From Treponema sp. (lineage in GTDB: Bacteria > Spirochaetota > Spirochaetia > Treponematales > Treponemataceae), in NCBI GenBank assembly GCA_017553635.1, contig JAFZKN010000015.1, forward strand, positions 85,121-149,120: DNA of 64,000 nucleotides, given 5' to 3'. The notes under the pieces were generated by a model, which saw only the letters and a program-made list of their open reading frames with translations, searched no databases and was not told where the DNA came from. The position numbers were made by a program, and so were the translations under genes. Positions 57,430 to 64,000 of this stretch are shown here, piece after piece. Position 1 is the first letter of the stretch. Each line of letters starts with the position of its first letter.

Positions 57430-58140
57430 TTATTTTTTCTTTCCAAGATAGGCTTCTTTAACTGTATCGTTTTCAAGAAGTTCTTTTCCACTACCCTTTA
57501 ATACGATTGCACCTGTCTCGATTACATAAGCTATATCTGCAACCTTTAACGCCATGTTTGCATTCTGTTCAATAAGTAAGACAGTAACACCCTGCCTGTT
57601 GATTTCCCGGATGATTTCAAATATCTGCTGAACAACTAAAGGAGCAAGACCAAGGGACGGTTCATCGAGCATTATGATTTTTGGCTTTGACATAAGCGCC
57701 CTTCCTACAGCAAGCATCTGCTGCTCACCGCCGGAAAGAGTTCCCGCATACTGCCATGAGCGTTCTTTAAGACGTGGAAAAAGCTCGTAAACTCTTTCCA
57801 TATCCTTTTGAATTTCTGCCTTGTCCTTTCTAAGATATGCTCCAACGCGAAGATTTTCCTGAACAGAAAGATCTGTAAATACACGGCGTCCTTCAGGGCA
57901 GAGCGCAATTCCTTCTGAACATATTTTATTAATCGGAAGGGACACAAGCTCTTTGCCGTCAAAATTAATTGAACCGCTTTCGGCTTTAACAAGACCTGTA
58001 ATCGTTCTTAAAAGAGTGGATTTTCCGGCACCGTTTGCACCGATAAGAGTTACTATTTTGCCGTCTGGTACTTCAATATCAATTCCGCGTAATGCTTTAA
58101 TTCCGCCATAAGAAACATATAAATCTTTAATCGTAAGCAT
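57430..58140 (-). CDS. livF: Branched-chain amino-acid ABC transporter ATPase LivF
   Basis: 236 residues. Walker A GANGAGKSTLLR, signature LSGGEQQMLAVGRAL, Walker B IIMLDEPSLGLAP, switch His replaced by the LivF-typical IEQN. CPEGRRVFTDLSV is diagnostic for LivF. Energises uptake with LivG; starts 3 bases after the livG stop. Confidence 0.96.
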   Translation of the reverse strand: MLTIKDLYVSYGGIKALRGIDIEVPDGKIVTLIGANGAGKSTLLRTITGLVKAESGSINFDGKELVSLPINKICSEGIALCPEGRRVFTDLSVQENLRVGAYLRKDKAEIQKDMERVYELFPRLKERSWQYAGTLSGGEQQMLAVGRALMSKPKIIMLDEPSLGLAPLVVQQIFEIIREINRQGVTVLLIEQNANMALKVADIAYVIETGAIVLKGSGKELLENDTVKEAYLGKKK

Positions 58141-58143
58141 ATT

Positions 58144-58983
58144 TTACTCTTCCTTTTCACCAAGATAAGCAGCAATTACTTCCGGATTATTCTGAATTTC
58201 TCCAGGAGTTCCACTGGCAATTAAAGCACCAAAATTTAAAACATAAATTCTGTCTGAAATATCCATAACAAGATCCATATGATGTTCAATCATAAGAATC
58301 GTAAGATTAAAATCTGTCCTGATTTTTTCTATGAACGCTGTAAGCTCTGCAGTTTCCTGAGGGTTCATTCCGGCAGCAGGCTCGTCAAGAAGAAGAAGTG
58401 TCGGTTCTGTTGCAAGAGCACGTGCAATTTCAAGACGGCGCTGGAGTCCGTAAGGAAGTGATGTACAAAGTTCATTGCGGACTTCCCACAGGTCAAGCAT
58501 CTTTAAAAGCTCCTCAACTTCTTTACGCTGTCTGTTTTCTTCTGCACGGTTTAAACGGAATGTCGCAGTAAAGACATTACTTGTGCGGCGAAGATGCTTT
58601 GCAATTAAAACATTTGTAAATACATCCTGACTTTTCCAGAGACGTATATTCTGAAAGGTTCTTGCAACACCAAGAGCTGTAATTTTATCCGGAGTCGGCT
58701 CAATGCGTTTTGTATATTTACCGTTTTCCTTTCCGGCATAATTTTTTTTCATTTTTCCAGACGGATAATTTTCAACAATTTTGTTTCCATTAAAATAAAC
58801 AGCACCGTTTGTCGGAGCGTAAACACCTGTTACGACATTAAATGCAGTTGTCTTACCTGCTCCATTTGGCCCGATAAGAGAAACAATTTCTCCTTTATTA
58901 ACTTCAAGCGAAAGATTATCAACTGCGACAACGCCGCCAAACTGCATCGTCACGTCTTTCATCATCAAAACGTTTGTACTCAT
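58144..58983 (-). CDS. livG: Branched-chain amino-acid ABC transporter ATPase LivG
   Basis: 279 residues. Walker A GPNGAGKTTAFN, VARTFQNIRLW (LivG-type Q-loop), LPYGLQRRLEIARAL in place of the usual signature, as in LivG, Walker B LLLLDEPAAGMNP, and IEHH. Its start overlaps the livM stop by 4 bases. Confidence 0.96.
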   Translation of the reverse strand: MSTNVLMMKDVTMQFGGVVAVDNLSLEVNKGEIVSLIGPNGAGKTTAFNVVTGVYAPTNGAVYFNGNKIVENYPSGKMKKNYAGKENGKYTKRIEPTPDKITALGVARTFQNIRLWKSQDVFTNVLIAKHLRRTSNVFTATFRLNRAEENRQRKEVEELLKMLDLWEVRNELCTSLPYGLQRRLEIARALATEPTLLLLDEPAAGMNPQETAELTAFIEKIRTDFNLTILMIEHHMDLVMDISDRIYVLNFGALIASGTPGEIQNNPEVIAAYLGEKEE

Positions 58984-60095
58984 TCTGCAGCTCCCTCTGA
59001 TTTAGATTTAATAACCTTTGCCTTTTTAAAACCGGGAAAGAGCTTTTTAAACGACTGCGTAAATCTTGAAAAACTGAATTCTTTATCGCCCATAATTCCT
59101 TTCTGATAAAAAAGAACGATTGCCATAATTACAATTGCAAAAACAACTTTTCTAAATCCCGGTCTGAAAATCTGCACTGAACTGAAATTTAATTTTGCGT
59201 CATCAAGGAATCGGAGCAACCATTCAGAACATGCGATAAACAGGAAAGAAGAAATGCAGCTTCCTGTAATTGAACCGATTCCACCGATTACAACGATTAA
59301 AAGAATTTCATAAGTCATTGCAGAAGTAAACTGCTTTGCCTGAATCGTCGTCTGAAAAATCGCAAGAAGCGCGCCAGAAATTCCTGCAAAGAATGATGAA
59401 ATTACAAATGAAAGCTGCTTGTGTTTTGCAAGATTAATTCCCATTGCCTCTGCTGCAACTTCGTCATCACGGATTGCTTTAAACGCCCTTCCATAAGTAG
59501 AATTTATCAAAAGAACTATAAGCGTTATACATATAATCGCGACTGCAAAATAAAAGAGGCACGATTTAAATACAGGGTATTTTTTTAAAAGATTTGAACC
59601 GTTTGTAATAACACCGATTTTATCCCACTGGAAAATCGCACGTAAAATTTCTGCAAAGCCTAAAGTTGCAATTGCAAGATAGTCTGACTTTAAGTGAAGG
59701 ACAGGAAGCCCGATTAAATATGCAAAAAACGCCGCTACAAGTCCTGAAAGGATAAGAGCTGCTGCAACAGGTATCGTAAACTGAATGATTCCTCCGTCAA
59801 AGTACTGATAAACCTGAGGACGTGCCGCTACAGGAATCGTAAAAATTGCATAAGTATATGCACCTAAAAGCATGAATCCAGCCTGACCAAGTGAGAAAAG
59901 ACCTGTAAAACCGTTTAAAAGGTTCATCGAAACAGCAACGAGAGCATAGATTGCACCCTTTTTAAGGACTGTAAAAATCATGCTTGTTCTTGGGAGAATC
60001 TGTTCGAGCACTGTAATTGTACCGAGAAGAAGTATGAGAAGACCAAAACCTATTATATAATCTTTATGTTTTTTAGAATTAATTGCTGTATTCAT
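58980..60095 (-). CDS. livM: Branched-chain amino-acid ABC transporter permease LivM
   Basis: 371 residues with about nine hydrophobic segments; GLFSLGQAGFMLLGAYTYA and FAEILRAIFQWDKIG plus GRAFKAIRDDEVAAEAMGIN are LivM hallmarks. It has a 45-residue charged C-terminal tail (FKKLFPGFKKAKVIKSKSEG). Three bases separate it from livH. Confidence 0.95.
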   Translation of the reverse strand: MNTAINSKKHKDYIIGFGLLILLLGTITVLEQILPRTSMIFTVLKKGAIYALVAVSMNLLNGFTGLFSLGQAGFMLLGAYTYAIFTIPVAARPQVYQYFDGGIIQFTIPVAAALILSGLVAAFFAYLIGLPVLHLKSDYLAIATLGFAEILRAIFQWDKIGVITNGSNLLKKYPVFKSCLFYFAVAIICITLIVLLINSTYGRAFKAIRDDEVAAEAMGINLAKHKQLSFVISSFFAGISGALLAIFQTTIQAKQFTSAMTYEILLIVVIGGIGSITGSCISSFLFIACSEWLLRFLDDAKLNFSSVQIFRPGFRKVVFAIVIMAIVLFYQKGIMGDKEFSFSRFTQSFKKLFPGFKKAKVIKSKSEGAAE

Positions 60096-60098
60096 AGT

Positions 60099-60983
60099 CT
60101 ACACCTTATCCGTCTGTTTTTCACCGAAGATTCCCGTCGGCATAAACATCAAAACTGCAATGAGTAAAACAAAAGTAAAGGCATCGCTGAATGTAGTCCA
60201 GCCCAAGCCCTTTATAATGTTTTCGCAGATACCAATTAAAAATGCTCCGATAACAGCACCGGGAATTGAGCCTATTCCGCCAAAAACAGCTGCAACAAAA
60301 GCTTTAAGACCCGGCATTGCACCTACTGTCGGTGTTACTCCTGAATAATTTGAAAAGAATAGAAGTGAACCGACTGCAGCAAGGAAAGATCCAATAATAA
60401 ATGTTGAACTGATTACAGTATCAACTTTAATCCCCATAAGTTCGGAAGTTTCAAAATCTTTAGAAACAGCACGCATTGCCATTCCGATTTTTGTATGTTT
60501 AATAAGATAAACAAGAGAAATAACAAGAAATATAGTTAAAAAAGGTGTAATTACTGTAACTCTTTTTGTAACAGCTCCAAAGATTGTAATTGAATCACTT
60601 ATCCATGGAATTGAAGGAAAGAATTTTGTAAGTCCACCTGTAATATACAGAGCAAAATTCTGCAAAAGGTAACTCATACCGATTGCACTTATCATGATTG
60701 ACATACGTGGCGCAGTTCTTAAAGGTTTGTAAGCAACACATTCAATCGAAAAGCCGAGTAATACCGTAAGAATAATGGTAAATGGAATTGAAATCCATAA
60801 CGGCATTATAGTATAAGAATAAATCATGATGAGCCCGGCAGCCATAAAAACATCACCATGTGCAAAGTTAATTAATCGTAAGATTCCGTAAACCATCGTA
60901 TAACCGATTGCGATTAAAGCGTACTGTCCGCCGGTTGAAATACCTGCGAGGAAATACGGAAGATTAGTCTGAATAAATTCCAT
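60099..60983 (-). CDS. livH: Branched-chain amino-acid ABC transporter permease LivH
   Basis: 294 residues, about eight spans. GQYALIAIGYTMVYGILRLINFAHGD split across residues 18-43, GMAMRAVSKDFETSELMGI, and GIGSIPGAVIGAFLIG are typical of LivH. First gene of the permease/ATPase set, 201 bases downstream of livJ with a large palindrome between. Confidence 0.95.
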   Translation of the reverse strand: MEFIQTNLPYFLAGISTGGQYALIAIGYTMVYGILRLINFAHGDVFMAAGLIMIYSYTIMPLWISIPFTIILTVLLGFSIECVAYKPLRTAPRMSIMISAIGMSYLLQNFALYITGGLTKFFPSIPWISDSITIFGAVTKRVTVITPFLTIFLVISLVYLIKHTKIGMAMRAVSKDFETSELMGIKVDTVISSTFIIGSFLAAVGSLLFFSNYSGVTPTVGAMPGLKAFVAAVFGGIGSIPGAVIGAFLIGICENIIKGLGWTTFSDAFTFVLLIAVLMFMPTGIFGEKQTDKV

Positions 60984-61036
60984 TTATCTAATCCTGAAAA
61001 AAAATAATATCTAAATATTTTGAACTATTATTTTAC

Positions 61037-61154
61037 AACATACAGCGGAGTCGGGACGCGACACAAAAAAAATTCTGCGCGCAGTACCTCTTCTGAGGCG
61101 CGCCCGCGAGCACAGCCGTTTTTTGTGGCGTGTTCCCGACGGAAGCTGTATGTT
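61037..61154. repeat. 118-bp palindromic element between livJ and livH
   Basis: Left arm 61037-61070 and right arm 61119-61154 are imperfect inverse complements (both contain AACATACAGC, CGGGA and CACAAAAAA). A GC-rich inner hairpin (GCGCGC...CCTC TTCT GAGG...GCGCGC) lies about 61076-61103. Located between the binding-protein gene and the permease genes, it could stop or slow polymerase and stabilise livJ mRNA. Confidence 0.8.
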
Positions 61155-61184
61155 AAAGATTTAATAAATAATGTCTTTTAGACA

Positions 61185-62357
61185 TTATTTATTTACAGTC
61201 TGAATGGCAACGAATTCCCATTTACCTGTTTCGTTGTTTACTCTCTTTACGTAAGCAACATCGCGTTTTGCATCTCCGTTTTCATCGAAAGCGATTTCTC
61301 CGGAAACACCAGAATATGTTACAGAAGGAAGAACTTTAATAAGATCTGTTCCTTTTGTGCTGCCAGCTTTTTTAAGAGCTTCAAGTGCAACATAATATGC
61401 ATCAAATCCCATTGCAGAAACAGCAGAGATTTCATCATCACCACCGTTGTTTGTTTTTGCAACTGCATTTGTATTGATATAGTTTCTGAAACCATCTACG
61501 AAAGAAACAACATTTTCATTTGTTGAACCTTCAACAAAGAATGTTGTAACGTTAATGCTTACATCTGTTCCTTTTGCAGCTGCAAGAACTACGTTAGAGT
61601 CCCATGTATCACCTGCAAGAATAGGCATATTAATATGCTGTGTACTTGCCTGTTCAATAATAAGAGCAGCAGCTTCGATAGAAACCGGTGAGAAGAATAC
61701 ATGTGCACCAGCATTCTTTGCCTTTGCAACATAAGCTGCAAAATCAGAAGTTCCTTCCGGGAATGTGTCATAAACAACTTCTCCGCCAAGAGCTTCGAAA
61801 GCCTTTATAAAGTAATTACAAAGACCTACAGAATAGTCATCACCAAGTTTTGCAAGACAGTAAGCTGTTTTTGCATTGAATCTTTCTGCAGCAAAATTTG
61901 CAAGAACTGTTCCCTGGAATGGATCAAGGAAGCAGATACGGAAGTAATGATTGTTTCCGAGAGTAACCTGTGGATTTGTACATGTAATTCCGATTGCAGG
62001 AATTTCTGCAGAAGCAAAAGTATCGCTTGCAGCAATAGAAACACCCGAACCATAAGAACCTAATACAAGTGAAACGTTTTTAGAAACAAGTGCACTTGCA
62101 GCAGTTACTGCTTTATCGTTTGAAGATTCGTTATCTACGATTTCAAGCTGAACTTTATATTCTTTTCCATCGATTGTTACAGTTGGTGTAACTGTGTTTG
62201 CATACTGAACACCAAGAGTTTCCTGTTTTCCACCGGCACCATTATCTCCGGAAGCAGGTTCATAAACACCGATTTTCACTACATCTTTGTCTGCGCCGCA
62301 GCTTGAAAGAGCAAAAGCGAGAGCCAGTGCAGTTAAAGCAAAAATAGATTTTTTCAT
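61185..62357 (-). CDS. livJ: Branched-chain amino-acid binding lipoprotein
   Basis: 390 residues from ATG at 62357 (MKKSIFALTAL), with AAGGGG upstream; longer in-frame starts add a non-signal extension. Signal peptide with lipobox ALSSCGAD at about residue 20. Type I periplasmic-binding fold: VKIGVYEPASGDNGAGG, ANTVTPTVTIDGK, VLGSYGSGVSIAAS, IPAIGITCTNPQVT, FPEGTSDFAAYVAKAKNAG. Ligand is probably leucine, isoleucine or valine but could be another amino acid. Heads the livJ-H-M-G-F cluster. Confidence 0.93.
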   Translation of the reverse strand: MKKSIFALTALALAFALSSCGADKDVVKIGVYEPASGDNGAGGKQETLGVQYANTVTPTVTIDGKEYKVQLEIVDNESSNDKAVTAASALVSKNVSLVLGSYGSGVSIAASDTFASAEIPAIGITCTNPQVTLGNNHYFRICFLDPFQGTVLANFAAERFNAKTAYCLAKLGDDYSVGLCNYFIKAFEALGGEVVYDTFPEGTSDFAAYVAKAKNAGAHVFFSPVSIEAAALIIEQASTQHINMPILAGDTWDSNVVLAAAKGTDVSINVTTFFVEGSTNENVVSFVDGFRNYINTNAVAKTNNGGDDEISAVSAMGFDAYYVALEALKKAGSTKGTDLIKVLPSVTYSGVSGEIAFDENGDAKRDVAYVKRVNNETGKWEFVAIQTVNK

Positions 62358-62439
62358 AAAAACATACCCCTTTTTTTGAAAAATATCGTAATATTTTACC
62401 AAAAAAAAGGGGTTTATTCTACAGTGAACAAAAGTTCAA

Positions 62440-63663
62440 CTAGGATTTCTTTAATTTTTTAGTAAGCTGAACATTAATCCAATGATAAATTATTGCAGAA
62501 ACAAACACTGTAAGTGTTACTAAAACGGCATAAAGTGCAATGTTCCAGTTGTGAGCCTTAAATATTGCCTTTTCCCCGCTTTGAATGAGGTAAAGCCAGC
62601 TGAACAGAGCCAGTTCCTGCATGAGATATACTTCAAGACTGCGTTTTCCAAAAAAGTTATAGAATGTATTCTTAACATAAACCTTTCGCATAACAAGGAC
62701 AACAAAAAAATCTGTAACAACAACCTGAATACACTGGGCTGCATAACAGATAAACTTATTCAGAATACCGAGCTTTCCATTAAATGCAAATTCAGACCAG
62801 AAACTTATACAAAACAAACAGAAAAATCCGGCAGCAGAAACTGCAAGAAGAATTAAAAACGTTACGGCAAGTTTAAGTCCATAATTTTTTGAAGACCATT
62901 CAATAAATTTATCTTCGTATTTTGCAATAAAAAGACCTGCAACAAAACCAAACATAGAATTAACCCACCACTCACCTTCAAAAGGAAGTGCACATGGTCC
63001 TTTCCACCATGGAATTGAAGCGAATTTTTTTGGATTCATCCACCAGTTCTTTGGAGAAGCATACCATGGGAAATGTCCTATTATGCAGAAAAGAATTCCA
63101 AAGAAAAGTGAAATAACTATAAAAAGCGGAATACCATATTTACGAAGTCTTTCACTTTTATAAATAAAATAGAATGCAAGATAAAAAATAAGGATTACAA
63201 TTACATACCAGCACTGGCTGTTAATCATAACAAGCCCAGAAAGCTTTAAAGCCCATTCAACAGGAGTAAAAGCCGAACCCTGAATTAAATGATAAACTGC
63301 ATAAATTGCAATCATCACATAGTAAAAAATTACAATCGGAAGAACACGGCGTTTTAAAAAACTTTTAAGATAATCTGGCTTTTTAAGATAACTTTTATAA
63401 AGTCCATAACCTGAACATAAAAAGAAAACTCCTACAAACAGAAAACCGATGTGCTCAAAAATTCCTATCGTATGAGTCTGCTGAAAAGCAGGCTTCTGCG
63501 AAAGATGATGGCACAAAACAAAAATTGCAAGAACACCCTTTAATGACGTCATTGCATCCAATGATAGAGAATCTTCGTTAAAACCTCTCCGAGGGGCCAG
63601 CTTAAGTCCAGGGACAAAAGAAAGCAATAGTAAAACATAAACAGCAATTGAAATAAAATTCAT
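62440..63663 (-). CDS. Membrane acyltransferase, family 3
   Basis: 407 residues with about ten hydrophobic segments. Catalytic His motif region LKGVLAIFVLCHHLSQKP, then FFLCSGYGLYKSYLKKP and SFLKRRVLPIVIFYY, all typical of the acyltransferase_3 family that O-acylates envelope glycans. Long aromatic loop WYASPKNWWMNPKKF. Monocistronic; upstream is a very A-rich region. Acceptor unknown, but the glycosyltransferase and fusion genes at 28-33 kb show the cell builds glycopolymers. Confidence 0.88.
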   Translation of the reverse strand: MNFISIAVYVLLLLSFVPGLKLAPRRGFNEDSLSLDAMTSLKGVLAIFVLCHHLSQKPAFQQTHTIGIFEHIGFLFVGVFFLCSGYGLYKSYLKKPDYLKSFLKRRVLPIVIFYYVMIAIYAVYHLIQGSAFTPVEWALKLSGLVMINSQCWYVIVILIFYLAFYFIYKSERLRKYGIPLFIVISLFFGILFCIIGHFPWYASPKNWWMNPKKFASIPWWKGPCALPFEGEWWVNSMFGFVAGLFIAKYEDKFIEWSSKNYGLKLAVTFLILLAVSAAGFFCLFCISFWSEFAFNGKLGILNKFICYAAQCIQVVVTDFFVVLVMRKVYVKNTFYNFFGKRSLEVYLMQELALFSWLYLIQSGEKAIFKAHNWNIALYAVLVTLTVFVSAIIYHWINVQLTKKLKKS

Positions 63664-64000
63664 TTTTCACCTCTTAAGCTTAATTTTATAAAATGAATTC
63701 TAAGTTATCAACATAAAAAAAAATTAAAAATCATAAAAAAATCAAAAAAAACATAAAAAAGTTGAAATAATTTATCAAAAAAAAGCATTATTTGGATAAA
63801 TTTGAATCTACCGCTCACGCGACTTGCGGGTCAAAAAATATTTAATAGTGAGAACCCGCGGTCGTAGCTGACGCGCCGTTTGCGTTAAGGAAATTATTTA
63901 AGTTTGCGCTCTCGCGCATGTGCATCTGAGATGTGTAGCTGTTTCATTGTCATACCACGCGGCAATGCCGGCAGCGCCGCGCGGAGCGATTTTGTGCAAC
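63664..64000. other. Non-coding: A-rich tract then GC-rich repeat-like DNA
   Basis: 63,700-63,800 is almost pure A/T with A-runs and likely contains the acyltransferase promoter. 63,810-64,000 is GC-rich with short inverted repeats (GCGGGT/ACCCGC at about 63826 and 63854; GCCGGC, GCGCCGCGC near the edge) and no open frame. It resembles the GC-rich elements near 25.9 kb and 61.1 kb and is cut by the window edge. Confidence 0.5.

Noticed and set aside
1..64000. CRISPR arrays, prophage, transposases, restriction or toxin-antitoxin systems
   Set aside because: No regularly spaced repeats and no such proteins were found among the credible coding regions.

Overview
The window looks like a chromosome segment of a host-associated (gut or rumen type) Treponema-like spirochaete. 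This is inferred from moderately AT-rich DNA, spirochaete-style lipoproteins with relaxed lipoboxes, a FecR/fibronectin/guanylate-cyclase cluster next to a small outer-membrane barrel, a Bat (aerotolerance) operon, a GH94 cellobiose phosphorylase and an orphan [FeFe]-hydrogenase maturase HydE. No phage, transposase or CRISPR array is visible. The species cannot be fixed from the sequence alone.

Layout. 1-464 is the end of carA. 498-3049 is an AT-rich accessory block: a structured leader, a fibronectin-like protein, a 34-residue small ORF and a secreted protein. 3104-11526 is the most unusual part. Carbamoyl-phosphate synthetase large subunit is split at its internal domain junction into carB-N (5844-7445) and carB-C (9889-11526), and each half is preceded by a paralogous surface lipoprotein gene (3301-5718 and 7572-9767). 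Promoter-proximal terminator-like hairpins with the shared start CAARGGCG lie in front of lipoprotein A, carB-N, carB-C and also pyrG (13099-14700), which suggests a common attenuation mechanism for pyrimidine genes. A three-gene reverse operon (two tiny membrane proteins and a PstS-like protein) separates carB-C from pyrG. After pyrG come glnA with an adjoining ANTAR regulator and a methyl-accepting chemotaxis protein.

18.8-29.9 kb is mostly on the reverse strand: unknown small and secreted proteins, hydE-rrf2, tRNA-Asp, cellobiose phosphorylase, a roughly 200-bp palindrome, a ZnuBC-like metal transporter with a palindromic operator candidate, and two glycosyltransferases. Divergent from the glycosyltransferases is an 898-residue fusion of a YidC-like membrane domain to a sulfatase/phosphoglycerol-transferase-like domain, probably acting with them in envelope glycopolymer synthesis. 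metNIQ (methionine uptake) and argF with a small overlapping leader ORF follow.

37.1-50.7 kb is reverse-strand envelope and signalling: barrel, FecR-FN3 protein, class III cyclase, Smr protein, then the Bat operon moxR-DUF58-unnamed-batA-batB/C-batD. 50.8-53.4 kb (forward) has a PLP aminotransferase and a solute-binding lipoprotein. 53.4-63.7 kb (reverse) has a secreted unknown, an aconitase-family hydratase, an M28 peptidase, a complete branched-chain amino-acid ABC transporter (livJ-H-M-G-F) with a large palindrome between livJ and livH, and a membrane acyltransferase. The final 0.34 kb is non-coding, A-rich then GC-rich.

Together the genes describe an anaerobic, cellodextrin-using, peptide- and amino-acid-scavenging cell that makes its own pyrimidines and arginine intermediates. 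All functional calls come from reading the protein sequences; no database search was run.
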